A stretch of DNA of 64,000 nucleotides, taken from contig NZ_AUFL01000018.1 in assembly GCF_000426485.1 (NCBI RefSeq), positions 1 through 64,000 on the forward strand, read 5' to 3'. The notes beneath the pieces were generated by a model. That model saw only the letters and a program-made list of their open reading frames with translations. It did no database searches and was not told the DNA's origin. This document shows, piece by piece, positions 9,404 through 18,320 of the stretch. Positions within the stretch are counted from its first letter, which is position 1, and each line of letters starts with the position of its first letter. Origin of the DNA: Indolivaga capnocytophagoides DSM 22835 (lineage in GTDB: Bacteria; Bacteroidota; Bacteroidia; Bacteroidales; Dysgonomonadaceae). The position numbers and the translations under genes are program-made.

Positions 9404-10024
9404 TCAGCGAATATAAAAATCAAAAAGCTTTCGTCCTTCCAGAAAACCTTCCAGATGATCATTTATTTCGACCCTGCCGACACCGGAAGGTGTACCCGAA
9501 AATAAAATATCACCTATCTTCAATGTAAAGAAACGGCTGGCGTAAGCAATTATTTTGTCTACCCGATGAATCATGTCTGAAGTATTGCCTTTCTGGACAA
9601 TCTCGTTATTTTTTAATAAACTGAAATCAAGACAATCCACATTCTTCTGTAAAATCTCTTTCGGTACAAACTCTCCTACCACCGCCGAATTATCAAAACC
9701 TTTGGATATTTCCCAAGGCAGGCTTTTCTGTTTCAAATCCGACTGAAGATCACGTGCTGTAAAATCAATGCCTACAGTCAACTCATCATAGTATCTGTGG
9801 GCAAACCTTTCCGCTATATTTTTCCCTAATCTGTTTATGCGAACTACCACCTCCAGTTCGTAATGGATATTGTTCGAAAAATCAGGAATAAAGAAAGGTT
9901 TATTGTCTTTGAGCAATGCCGAATCAGGCTTCATAAATAATACAGGTTCTCCGGAATCAATGCCGTTACGCCCCATTTCCTTATTATGCTCCTGATAATT
10001 ATGCCCTACACAAATAATCTTCAT
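9404..10024 (-). CDS. Fumarylacetoacetate hydrolase family protein
   Basis: A 206-residue protein of the FAH superfamily (YcgM/FAHD1-like). Members hydrolyse acylpyruvates or decarboxylate oxaloacetate using Mg2+ or Mn2+. Metal ligands fit HYELEVVVRI (E-x-E, about residues 54-63) and GIDFTARDLQ (D, about 86-95). The C-terminal GDILFSGTPSGVG is the family signature. The protein is the short, single-domain type and is expected in the cytosol. It is flanked by an inverted pair of ~95-bp repeat elements, and a palindrome variant (10044-10057) lies 20 nt upstream of the start. The exact substrate cannot be told from sequence. Confidence 0.9.
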   Translation of the reverse strand: MKIICVGHNYQEHNKEMGRNGIDSGEPVLFMKPDSALLKDNKPFFIPDFSNNIHYELEVVVRINRLGKNIAERFAHRYYDELTVGIDFTARDLQSDLKQKSLPWEISKGFDNSAVVGEFVPKEILQKNVDCLDFSLLKNNEIVQKGNTSDMIHRVDKIIAYASRFFTLKIGDILFSGTPSGVGRVEINDHLEGFLEGRKLFDFYIR

Positions 10025-10127
10025 TACCTAGATACTTGATTTTAAGTCCTTAGACCTGTTTACATTCAATTAAATATCGAAAACAAAAACATTTTCAACG
10101 ATCAGTTTTCAATTTAATAGTGACATT

Positions 10128-10224
10128 TAAATACTTACTAACGAAAGTATTAATGACCTATTTTAAAGCGATAACCGGCTGTTGCTGTAATCTTGGATAG
10201 ACTACAAAAAGGTCTAAGACCTTA
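10128..10224 (-). repeat. Dispersed ~95-bp intergenic element, copy B
   Basis: Reverse-oriented copy. It ends with a perfect AAGGTCTAAGACCTT palindrome at 10209-10223, preceded by GGATAGACTACAAAA and AACCGGCTGTTGC. It aligns along its length with the complement of copy A. With copy A it brackets the FAH-family gene. Confidence 0.7.
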
Positions 10225-10385
10225 ATCTTTGGCAAAGATAAAAATAATTTGATTCTGTACGGGATAATATCACGATCCGTTTCTTTAAATCATTCCGATT
10301 ACTTTATAATAGTCGTTTATCAGACCTGAATAGCATAAAGAACAAAAAAAACATTAAATCTATTACGCATGTCTAACAGATTACC

Positions 10386-10393
10386 TATATTTG
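10386..10393 (+). promoter_or_regulatory. Putative -7 box for the pyrE operon
   Basis: TATATTTG matches the Bacteroidota -7 consensus about 68 nt before the pyrE start. The expected -33 position reads TTAC, a weak match. A start site near 10400 is inferred. Confidence 0.5.
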
Positions 10394-10461
10394 TCTTAAA
10401 ATATTAAGGGTTTCCACCTTTATTCTATTGGTATCTTACAACATTATATATTATAATAGCA

Positions 10462-11091
10462 ATGAGTAATTTAGAAAAAATGACGGCTGAAAAGCTTTTG
10501 AGAATCAAAGCTATCAAACTTCAACCATCTAATCCTTTCACTTGGGCTTCCGGCTGGAAATCACCGATCTACTGTGATAACCGGAAACTCTTTTCGTATC
10601 CGGCAATACGTAATTTCGTAAAACTGGAAATGAGTCGTATAGTAATCGAAAAATATCCCGATGCAGATGCTGTTGCCGGAGTTGCAACCGGTGCAATCAC
10701 ACCGGGAGCTTTGGTTGCCGACGCATTAGGACTGCCTTTCGTATATGTACGCTCTACACCGAAAGACCATGGCTTGGAGAATCTGATAGAAGGAGAGTTG
10801 AGACCAAACAGTAAAGTAGTAGTTATCGAAGATCTTATTTCAACCGGAGGAAGCAGCCTGAAAGCTGTGGAAGCTATCAAGCGCGACGGTTCGGAAGTAG
10901 TAGGTATGGTAGCTATCTTCAATTACGGATTTCCTTTGGCTAAAGAGAATTTCGAGAAAGCAAATATTGAATTATCGACTTTAACCAATTACGATGCTGT
11001 TTTAGAACAGGCATTAAAGATCGATTATATCGTAGAGTCTGACTTGGAAACTCTTCAGGAATGGAGAAAAGCTCCGTCTAAATGGAAATAA
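10462..11091 (+). CDS. pyrE: Orotate phosphoribosyltransferase
   Basis: A 209-residue enzyme that joins orotate to PRPP to form OMP in pyrimidine synthesis. The PRPP-binding loop VVVIEDLISTGGSSLKA lies at about residues 114-130, the early TWASGWKSPIYCDNRK at about 27-42 is typical of PyrE, and the flexible-loop residues are in STPKDHGLEN. It heads a pyrE-SRPBCC-argH-serB run on the plus strand. The TAA stop merges with a palindrome-like AAGGTCTAAGGGGCCTT (11090-11106). Confidence 0.97.
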   Translation: MSNLEKMTAEKLLRIKAIKLQPSNPFTWASGWKSPIYCDNRKLFSYPAIRNFVKLEMSRIVIEKYPDADAVAGVATGAITPGALVADALGLPFVYVRSTPKDHGLENLIEGELRPNSKVVVIEDLISTGGSSLKAVEAIKRDGSEVVGMVAIFNYGFPLAKENFEKANIELSTLTNYDAVLEQALKIDYIVESDLETLQEWRKAPSKWK

Positions 11092-11220
11092 GGTCTAAGG
11101 GGCCTTTTGTAAATTAGTTAGCATCTAAATATCTAACTGAAAACAAATTGCAGGAATTGCATACAAGGTTGTCGTGTCTGTCAGACAAAACATACCTTGG
11201 TGCAATAGAAAACAAACAAG

Positions 11221-11658
11221 ATGACAGAATATACAAGCGACATTAAAACAATCCCTTACTCCGATAAGGATATATTTGAAGTTTTATCCGACCTTAGAAA
11301 ACTTGATCTGGTAAAGGATAAATTACCCGCCGACAAGGTCAAAGATTTTACATACGATCAGGATTCCTGCAGTGTAAATGTGAGTCCTATCGGAAATATA
11401 AGGTTTGTGATTGTGGAAAGGAAACCTCACTCGGAAATAAAATTCGAAGCCGAACAACTACCCTTTCAGCTAAACCTTACTATCGAATTAAAGCAAAACA
11501 CAGACCAGCAAAAAGAATCGACAGATCTAGCTCTGGTAGTCAACGCAAATCTCAACCCATTCCTAAAGCCAATGGTATCAAAACCATTGCAGGAAGGACT
11601 TAATAAAATGGCTGATATGCTAGCGTCACTGCCATACAGCGAATTAATAAATAAATAA
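11221..11658 (+). CDS. SRPBCC-like (START/polyketide cyclase fold) protein
   Basis: A 145-residue soluble protein with the pattern of the SRPBCC/Bet v 1 fold: an N-terminal strand, a helix with IFEVLSDLRKLDLVKDKLP, several strands, and a long C-terminal helix (MVSKPLQEGLNKMADMLASL). No catalytic residues are evident; the fold often binds hydrophobic ligands. It lies between pyrE and argH, so a link to nucleotide or arginine metabolism is possible but unproven. Confidence 0.75.
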   Translation: MTEYTSDIKTIPYSDKDIFEVLSDLRKLDLVKDKLPADKVKDFTYDQDSCSVNVSPIGNIRFVIVERKPHSEIKFEAEQLPFQLNLTIELKQNTDQQKESTDLALVVNANLNPFLKPMVSKPLQEGLNKMADMLASLPYSELINK

Positions 11659-11772
11659 GGATCAATCCTTATTTTTCTCTTTTATGGAGAATCCTGCATT
11701 AGAATTATACACAACTATTCACTTTTGAATAGTACCATCACAATAAAATCCGGGAAATATATCTCTTAAAAA

Positions 11773-13116
11773 ATGAAACTCTGGCAAAAAAATACACTCG
11801 TCAATAAAGATATAGAAGAGTATACCGTAGGTAAAGACCGTGAAATGGACTTATATCTGGCAAAGCACGATGTACTGGGATCTATGGCTCACATTACCAT
11901 GCTGCAATCTATAGACTTATTAACCAAAGACGAACTAACAGTTCTTCTTAAAGAATTAAAGTCGATATATGACACCATAGAAAAAGGCGGATTCATTATT
12001 GAAGACGATATTGAAGACGTGCATTCTCAGGTCGAACTGATGTTAACTCGGAAACTCGGCGATGTCGGAAAAAAAATACACAGTGGACGTTCAAGAAACG
12101 ACCAGATTCTTCTTGACCTGAAACTGTTCACCAGAGAACAGATAAAAACAATCGTCGATTCTGTATCGGGACTTATAGATATATTACTTGCTCAAAGCGA
12201 AAAATATAAAAATGTACTTATCCCCGGATACACACATTTACAAATAGCCATGCCATCATCATTCGGATTATGGTTTGGCGCATATGCAGAAAGTCTCGTT
12301 GATGATCTGCAGTTATTACTGGCAGCATTCAAAATATGCAACCGCAACCCTTTAGGCTCAGCCGCAGGATATGGATCATCATTTCCGCTCAACCGACAGA
12401 TGACTACTACCCTTCTTGGATTCGATTCGATGAATTACAATGTGGTATATGCTCAAATGGGACGGGGAAAGATGGAACGTACCGTTGCTTTTGCAATAGC
12501 CGGTATCGCCGCAACCCTATCGAAGCTATCTTTTGATGCATGTATGTACAACAGCCAGAATTTCGGATTTATAAAACTTCCGGATGAATACACCACCGGA
12601 TCGAGCATAATGCCTCACAAAAAGAATCCTGATGTATTTGAACTTTCCCGTGCTAAATGCAACAAACTCCAGGCATTACCAACCGAAATAACTCTTATCA
12701 CGAATAATCTTCCATCAGGATATTTTCGGGATATGCAGTTAATTAAAGAAATATTTTTACCCTCGTTCGACGAACTGAATAACTGTATATCAATGATCGG
12801 AAGAATGATCGGCGAAATAAAAGTTAATCAAGATATTATCAAAGACGATAAATATACCTATATATTCAGTGTAGAAGAAGTAAACAGACTCGTTCTGGAA
12901 GAAGGTGTTCCATTCCGTGATGCTTACAAAAAGGTTGGACTGGATATCGAAGCCGGAAAATTCAACCACGACCGTACAGTACACCATACTCACGAAGGTA
13001 GTATAGGCAACTTATGCAATGATCAGATTGAGATATTAAGACAACAAGTAATCGATCAATTTGATTTTTCTGCAATAGAAGCTGCGGAAACTCAACTTTT
13101 AAATTCAGCCAAATAA
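11773..13116 (+). CDS. argH: Argininosuccinate lyase
   Basis: A 447-residue enzyme that splits argininosuccinate into arginine and fumarate, the last step of arginine synthesis. Seen are HSGRSRNDQ (about residues 97-105), YTHLQIAMP with the catalytic region, and the fumarase-superfamily signature GSSIMPHKKNPD (about 277-288). The length is typical of Bacteroidota ArgH. serB follows after 10 nt, which suggests co-transcription. Arginine made here also feeds the speA product encoded at about 57 kb. Confidence 0.97.
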   Translation: MKLWQKNTLVNKDIEEYTVGKDREMDLYLAKHDVLGSMAHITMLQSIDLLTKDELTVLLKELKSIYDTIEKGGFIIEDDIEDVHSQVELMLTRKLGDVGKKIHSGRSRNDQILLDLKLFTREQIKTIVDSVSGLIDILLAQSEKYKNVLIPGYTHLQIAMPSSFGLWFGAYAESLVDDLQLLLAAFKICNRNPLGSAAGYGSSFPLNRQMTTTLLGFDSMNYNVVYAQMGRGKMERTVAFAIAGIAATLSKLSFDACMYNSQNFGFIKLPDEYTTGSSIMPHKKNPDVFELSRAKCNKLQALPTEITLITNNLPSGYFRDMQLIKEIFLPSFDELNNCISMIGRMIGEIKVNQDIIKDDKYTYIFSVEEVNRLVLEEGVPFRDAYKKVGLDIEAGKFNHDRTVHHTHEGSIGNLCNDQIEILRQQVIDQFDFSAIEAAETQLLNSAK

Positions 13117-13126
13117 ATCTCCCGAG

Positions 13127-14350
13127 ATGGAAAAAACCGAAATAATATTAGTTCGCATTACCGGACAAGACCGTCCGGGTGTGACGACGGCACTTACTGC
13201 TATTTTAGGACACTACAATGCAACTATACTCGATATAGGTCAGGCGAATATACATCATTCACTTTCGCTGGCAATCGTTTTCGAATCAGAAACTACACAA
13301 TCGGGATATATACTGAAAGATTTGCTATTCAAAGCAGATGAGCTAAGTGTAAACGTCAGATTCTCGCATCTCAGTAAAGAAGATTACTCGACTTGGGTAA
13401 ACCTGCAGGGTAAAAACAGATACACCGTTACCATCTTAGGAAAAGAACTGAACGGAACTCAGATATCTCTGGTTACACAAGTATTACTTGCTCATAAACT
13501 GAATATCGAAAAGATAAACAGGCTTACTGCACGGATACCTTTGAATAAGACCGACCGTATAGGACGTTCGTGCATAGAACTATCCATCAGGGGAACAGTG
13601 GATAACTTCAAAGACCTTCAAAAAGAATTTATGAGATTATCTTCTCAACATCAAATAGATATAGCCTTTCAGGAAGAGAGTATGTATCGCAGGATGCGCC
13701 GCCTTATCTGCTTCGATATGGATTCGACCCTTATTCAGACCGAAGTGATAGATGAACTTGCCGACCGTGCAGGAGTAGGTGAAGAAGTGAGAGCTATAAC
13801 CGAATCGGCAATGAGGGGAGAGATTGATTTCTCCGAAAGTTTCAAACGCCGTATAGGTCTCTTAAAGGGTCTTGACGAATCGGTTATGAAAGAGATCGCA
13901 GAAAATCTGCCTATTACCGATGGTATGGTTCGTCTGGTTCGTATTTTAAAAAAGAGTGGATACAAAATTGCAATCTTGTCTGGAGGTTTTACCTATTTCG
14001 GTAACTACCTGAAAGAAAAATACGGGTTCGATTATGTATATGCCAACGAACTGGAAATTGTAGATGGTAAACTTACCGGAGAGCATGTCGGAGACATTGT
14101 AGACGGCAAACGCAAAGCGGAGCTGTTGCGGCTCATAGCTCAAGTTGAAAAAGTAGACCTGAAACAAACCGTAGCCGTTGGAGATGGGGCTAATGACCTG
14201 CAAATGCTTGCTACCGCAGGATTAGGAATAGCTTTTCATGCCAAACCAAAGGTAAAAGCCAATGCACAACAATCTCTATCGACTGTAGGATTGGATGGAA
14301 TACTTTATTTCTTGGGATATAGGGATTCTATGCTGGAAGGAGATTATTAA
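13127..14350 (+). CDS. serB: Phosphoserine phosphatase with N-terminal ACT domains
   Basis: A 407-residue fusion. Residues 1-175 contain two ACT-like regulatory segments (RITGQDRPGVTTALTAIL and YTVTILGKELNGTQISLV). The HAD phosphatase follows, with DMDSTLIQTEVIDELA (DxDxT nucleophile motif, about 190-205), GGFTYFG, and GDGANDLQML. It releases serine from phosphoserine, and the ACT part probably senses serine. The gene ends the pyrE operon. Its TAA stop forms the first bases of a perfect AAGGTCACAGACCT palindrome. Confidence 0.95.
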   Translation: MEKTEIILVRITGQDRPGVTTALTAILGHYNATILDIGQANIHHSLSLAIVFESETTQSGYILKDLLFKADELSVNVRFSHLSKEDYSTWVNLQGKNRYTVTILGKELNGTQISLVTQVLLAHKLNIEKINRLTARIPLNKTDRIGRSCIELSIRGTVDNFKDLQKEFMRLSSQHQIDIAFQEESMYRRMRRLICFDMDSTLIQTEVIDELADRAGVGEEVRAITESAMRGEIDFSESFKRRIGLLKGLDESVMKEIAENLPITDGMVRLVRILKKSGYKIAILSGGFTYFGNYLKEKYGFDYVYANELEIVDGKLTGEHVGDIVDGKRKAELLRLIAQVEKVDLKQTVAVGDGANDLQMLATAGLGIAFHAKPKVKANAQQSLSTVGLDGILYFLGYRDSMLEGDY

Positions 14351-14440
14351 GGTCACAGACCTATTTGTTTGTCAAGTATAAGAACCCAGGCATATTATAA
14401 CTCGAAAATGCATCATTAAATGCTTTCATTTACTTAATTA
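14349..14440 (+). repeat. Dispersed ~95-bp intergenic element, copy C
   Basis: It begins at the serB stop codon with a perfect palindrome (14349-14362). The body matches other copies through CCCAGGCATATTATAACT, ATGCATCATTAAATGCTTTC and ATTTACTTAA. It is more diverged than the 44-kb and 49-kb copies. Confidence 0.6.
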
Positions 14441-14565
14441 GTTAGAAGTTACAAGATTGGTATCTGGCTATATTATAAATATAAAAATCTAACATTTAAA
14501 CATATATAAATTTAGATATAGCACCTTTCATGCGTTAATATAGCCTAATGGAATCCTCATTTTTA

Positions 14566-14595
14566 TTGATTTCTAGCATTTTGATATTATCTTTG
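14566..14595 (+). promoter_or_regulatory. Promoter of the LysE-family gene
   Basis: TTG at 14566-14568, 19 nt, TATCTTTG at 14588-14595: a full match to the Bacteroidota pattern. A perfect AAGGTCTAAGACCT palindrome (14618-14631) lies in the short leader, 17 nt before the start codon. Confidence 0.7.
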
Positions 14596-14648
14596 CTAAT
14601 GGATAACAGAAAGTAAAAAGGTCTAAGACCTCACTATAGCTTATATAA

Positions 14649-15290
14649 ATGTTAGATATAGTACTAAAAGGAATACTGATCGGTATACTCGTATCGGCTC
14701 CAATGGGACCTATCGGAGTATTATGCGTTCAGCGTACATTGAACGAGGGGCGTGCTCATGGATTTATCTCTGGTCTCGGAGCTTCTTTATCAGATATGGT
14801 GTACGCCTGCATCACCGGATTAGGTATCAGTTTTATACTCGACTTTATAGAGGCCAATCATCATCCTCTGCAAATAGCAGGCAGCATACTTTTGGTTGCC
14901 GCAGGGTATTACATATATAAATCGAATCCGGCCCGAACCTTAAAAAAACAGGGTGAAGCAAAACAATCTCCTTTCTGGCAGGATTTCGTATCTTCTTTTT
15001 TTATCAACCTTGCAAATATCGGTATTCTATTCTTTTTTATAGCTATGTTTGCCCGATTCAACTTTATCGACCCTGTAGACTCTACTAAAAATTTTGTCGG
15101 CATTGCTTCGATAGGTTTAGGTACAATCATTTGGTGGCTGGCAGTATCTACGGTCGTAGACAAGGTTAGAAACAGATTTAATCCTCGTGGACTCAAGATA
15201 TTCAACAATATACTAGGTGTTATACTCATTGTCATAGGACTCGTAGGTTTATTAACCGGAACAGTCAGTATCATAGAACACTTAGCTTAA
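14649..15290 (+). CDS. LysE family amino-acid exporter
   Basis: A 213-residue inner-membrane protein with about six hydrophobic segments. The N-terminus ILIGILVSAPMGPIGVLCVQRTL is the classic LysE/RhtB block with the conserved Pro-x-GP. These proteins export amino acids or small metabolites such as lysine, threonine or homoserine lactones. It has its own promoter, so it is not tied to the upstream serB operon. The substrate is unknown. Confidence 0.9.
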   Translation: MLDIVLKGILIGILVSAPMGPIGVLCVQRTLNEGRAHGFISGLGASLSDMVYACITGLGISFILDFIEANHHPLQIAGSILLVAAGYYIYKSNPARTLKKQGEAKQSPFWQDFVSSFFINLANIGILFFFIAMFARFNFIDPVDSTKNFVGIASIGLGTIIWWLAVSTVVDKVRNRFNPRGLKIFNNILGVILIVIGLVGLLTGTVSIIEHLA

Positions 15291-15624
15291 AGTAACTAAA
15301 CTTGTCATTTTATTGGCAAGTATAAATAACACTGACATTTACCTTTCTAATACATAATATCGACTACTTATTCCCCCTCCTGCCCTATCTTTTCTTATTA
15401 CTTTATTCTCATCTTTTGCAAAGAAAAAAAAATTACTCCCGTTATTGTAAAATTTAACCGGAAATATTCCGCTTTCTATTACACTCTATCTTTAACTAAA
15501 GTCTCTGATAATTAGCCATATCTTAATGTATATTATACAATATAAATCCTCTATCTTATTGTATAATACATGATATTTAATATTTTGATTTTCAATTAAT
15601 TAACTTCATTTTTATTCGAATTAA
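15291..15624. other. AT-rich intergenic stretch
   Basis: I find no gene, hairpin or repeat worth naming in this stretch between the exporter gene and the promoter of the Nudix regulator. It is strongly AT-rich. Confidence 0.4.
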
Positions 15625-15656
15625 TTTCACAGATATAATTTTGTTTTCTATATTTG
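15625..15656 (+). promoter_or_regulatory. Promoter of the Nudix xylose regulator
   Basis: TTTC (15625-15628), 20 nt, TATATTTG (15649-15656) fits the Bacteroidota pattern with one mismatch in the -33 box. It implies a start near 15663 and a leader of about 200 nt. Confidence 0.65.
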
Positions 15657-15662
15657 CCTATG

Positions 15663-15864
15663 ACCAATAAGGTTTGAGACCTTTTAATTCTATTTCATGA
15701 GGCATTTCTCACGACTCGGCAAAGTCAAAATAAATTTTGGATCTACTTGAAATGTTGACTTTGCAAGCATACCTGCAAGAGCAGGTTATCGCTTGAAAAT
15801 ATGTCTTTAATAAACAATCGCCGAAGCGAAGGCGAGGCAAATACTTTCTATTACTTAAAGTACC
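15663..15864 (+). promoter_or_regulatory. Structured 5' leader of the Nudix regulator gene
   Basis: Besides a palindrome (15669-15683) the leader holds three stems. A perfect 10-bp inverted repeat GCAAAGTCAA/TTGACTTTGC is at 15719-15728 and 15755-15764. ACCTGC-aaga-GCAGGT is at 15771-15786 and can extend outward through CAAGC/GCTTG. TCGCC/GGCGA pairs further down. It could be an autoregulatory operator, attenuator or RNA switch; the sequence alone does not decide. Confidence 0.5.
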
Positions 15865-16584
15865 ATGAAAACGAACTTTATACATACATACGTATCAGTA
15901 GACTGTGTTGTCTTTGGATTTGACGACGACCAGCTCAATATACTTTTAGTTCAACGAGGCGAGAAAGAAGATAGCCTTACTGACCTGAAATTACCTGGAA
16001 GCCTTATTTATGACGAAGAGGATGTTGACGATGCCGCTCAACGTGTACTATTCGAACTTACCGGAATAAAAAAAATGACATTAAAGCAATTCCGTTGTTT
16101 TTCATCTCCCGATAGGGCAAATAATCCGAATGATATAAAGTGGTTGGATAAAGAGTATAAACCGGATATAAACCGGTTGATTACTGTAGCTTACTTAGCT
16201 CTATGCAAGATTGACCGTAAACTTAATAATATCTCAAAATATAAAAATTCAAAATGGTGTCCGGTAACAAAATTGCCCGATATGCCTTTCGATCATAACC
16301 AAATTGTAGAAGCATCATTAGCTGAAATCAGAAAATGGATAGAAGCTGAACCCGTAACCATATTCGAACTATTGCCTCAAAAATTTACAATCAGCCAGAT
16401 ACACAGACTGTATGAAGCGGTCTATAACAAGAAAATAGATATTCGCAATTTTCATAAGAAGATTGGAACAATGCAGTATATCACAGCTTTGGAAGAAAGA
16501 CAACAAGGGGTTTCACACCGTGCAGCCCGTTATTACAAATTCGATAAAGTGATGTACAACAGGCGTAAGACCAATATACAATGA
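15865..16584 (+). CDS. Nudix-type transcriptional regulator of xylose genes (NrtR/AraR-like)
   Basis: A 239-residue two-domain protein. Residues 1-145 form a Nudix fold (SVDCVVFGFDDDQLNILLVQRG, LPGSLIYDEEDVDDAAQRVLFELTG), in which the Nudix box is degraded (LPGSLIYDEED in place of GGxxxxxE), so it is probably a ligand sensor without hydrolase activity. Residues 155-239 look like a winged helix (FTISQIHRLYEAV, RNFHKKI). Nudix-derived sugar regulators are known in Bacteroides for arabinose, and such genes head xylose operons. It lies directly before xylB-xylA-porter, so xylose or a derivative is the likely effector. Confidence 0.85.
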   Translation: MKTNFIHTYVSVDCVVFGFDDDQLNILLVQRGEKEDSLTDLKLPGSLIYDEEDVDDAAQRVLFELTGIKKMTLKQFRCFSSPDRANNPNDIKWLDKEYKPDINRLITVAYLALCKIDRKLNNISKYKNSKWCPVTKLPDMPFDHNQIVEASLAEIRKWIEAEPVTIFELLPQKFTISQIHRLYEAVYNKKIDIRNFHKKIGTMQYITALEERQQGVSHRAARYYKFDKVMYNRRKTNIQ

Positions 16585-16798
16585 TAACAATCAGTTTGAA
16601 AGATATTTATCTATAAAGAAAAGGGTCACAGCTCTTCTTATAAAACGGTCTTTAAATGACACTGAAAAAGGAAACTAATGAAAACGAACATAAAGAGTGT
16701 AACTTTTGTAACCTTTTAAACACAAACAACTGAAAAACAATAACAAAAAAGGTAACACCTAAAGAAAAATATATAACAAATAACAAATATCTGATCAT
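16585..16798. promoter_or_regulatory. Likely xylose-operon control region
   Basis: This 214-nt gap precedes xylB. It holds AACTTTTGTAACCTTTT (16701-16717) and AAAAAAGGTAACACC (16744-16757), two oppositely oriented copies of a motif seen elsewhere in the window. Their spacing and opposed orientation would suit an operator for the Nudix regulator, but the motif is not unique to this operon. No clear TAnnTTTG box was found. Confidence 0.4.
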
Positions 16799-18277
16799 AT
16801 GTATTTATTAGGATACGACATAGGAAGTTCATCTGTAAAAGCCTGCTTGGTAGAAGCCAACACAGGAAAGATAGTTGCCTCTGATTTCTACCCAAAAGAA
16901 GAAATGGAGATTACCGCAGTAAAAGCAGGATGGGCAGAACAGGCTCCCGAAGAATGGTGGAAAAACCTGAAACTGGCTCATGAGTCTATCATCAAACAAT
17001 CGGGTGTAAAAGCTGAAGATATAAAGGCAATTGGAATCACCTGGCAAATGCACGGATTGGTTTTAGTAGACAAAAACCAACAGGTATTACGCCCTTCCAT
17101 TATCTGGTGCGACAGCCGTGCTGTGCCTTACGGTGAAAAGGCATTTAAGGCTATAGGTGAAGAAAAATGCTTATCACACCTGCTAAACTCACCAGGAAAT
17201 TTTACCGCATCGAAACTTGCCTGGGTAAAAGAACATGAACCTCATATTTTCGAAAAAATAGATAAACTGATGCTTCCGGGCGATTACATAGCAATGAAAC
17301 TTTCGGGGGATATTGCCATGACTATCGAAGGTTTATCAGAAGGAATGTTCTGGGATTTCAAAAATCAGTCGGTATCTGAAGATGTTTTGAATTATTACGG
17401 CATTCCTAAAAGCTTTATTCCTGAGATAAAACCAATATTCGGCATTCAGGCTGAAGTTTCCGCTCAAGCCGCAAAAGAACTTGGACTGAAAGAAGGTACT
17501 CCTATTACATACCGTGCAGGCGATCAGCCTAACAACGCTGCATCGTTAAATGTCTTCAATCCGGGAGAAATAGCTTCTACAGCAGGTACTTCAGGTGTTG
17601 TATATGGTGTACTCGATAAATTAGACTACGACACACGCTCCCGAGTCAACACTTTTGCCCATGTCAATTATACACCCGATCAAACCCGTTTAGGAGTATT
17701 GTTGTGTATTAATGGAACCGGAATACTTAACTCCTGGTTGAGACGTAATCTGGCTGTCGAAGGGCTGTCATATAACGATATGAATAACCTCGCGGCACAA
17801 TCCCCCATCGGAGCGAAGGGGTTGTCTATCATTCCATTCGGAAACGGGGCGGAACGTGTACTCGAGAATAGAGAAGTTAACTGCTCCATACATGGTGTCA
17901 ATTTCAATATACACAACAAGGCAGACTTATTAAGAGCCGGACAAGAAGGTATCGTTTTTTCATATGAATACGGTATGGAGATAATGAAAGAAATGGGTAT
18001 GAATATCCATTTGATAAGAGCCGGTCATGCTAATATGTTCTTAAGTCCTGTATTTGCTCAAACCTTGGCGAGTGTAAGCGGTGCAACCATAGAACTATTC
18101 AACACCGATGGTGCTGCCGGTGCTGCAAAAGCTGCAGGAATGGGGGTAGGCATTTATGCGTCAAATGAAGAGGCTTTTTCATCACTGACTAAAATTGCGG
18201 TCATAGAGCCCGAAATCAATAAAAAAGCTCAATACAGAGATGCTTATGAAAAATGGAAATCATTGATAATCAAGTAA
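16799..18277 (+). CDS. xylB: Xylulokinase
   Basis: A 492-residue FGGY-family sugar kinase that phosphorylates D-xylulose to xylulose 5-phosphate. The N-terminal ATPase-fold motif GYDIGSSSVKACLVE (residues 5-19), the substrate region WQMHGLVLVD, SIIWCDSR, and the second phosphate-binding region TAGTSGVVYG are present. The length is standard. It is followed by xylA 43 nt downstream, completing xylose isomerisation and phosphorylation. Confidence 0.95.
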   Translation: MYLLGYDIGSSSVKACLVEANTGKIVASDFYPKEEMEITAVKAGWAEQAPEEWWKNLKLAHESIIKQSGVKAEDIKAIGITWQMHGLVLVDKNQQVLRPSIIWCDSRAVPYGEKAFKAIGEEKCLSHLLNSPGNFTASKLAWVKEHEPHIFEKIDKLMLPGDYIAMKLSGDIAMTIEGLSEGMFWDFKNQSVSEDVLNYYGIPKSFIPEIKPIFGIQAEVSAQAAKELGLKEGTPITYRAGDQPNNAASLNVFNPGEIASTAGTSGVVYGVLDKLDYDTRSRVNTFAHVNYTPDQTRLGVLLCINGTGILNSWLRRNLAVEGLSYNDMNNLAAQSPIGAKGLSIIPFGNGAERVLENREVNCSIHGVNFNIHNKADLLRAGQEGIVFSYEYGMEIMKEMGMNIHLIRAGHANMFLSPVFAQTLASVSGATIELFNTDGAAGAAKAAGMGVGIYASNEEAFSSLTKIAVIEPEINKKAQYRDAYEKWKSLIIK

Positions 18278-18320
18278 ACATAAATATTTTATTACTAACG
18301 AAAATTTAAACTAATAACCA

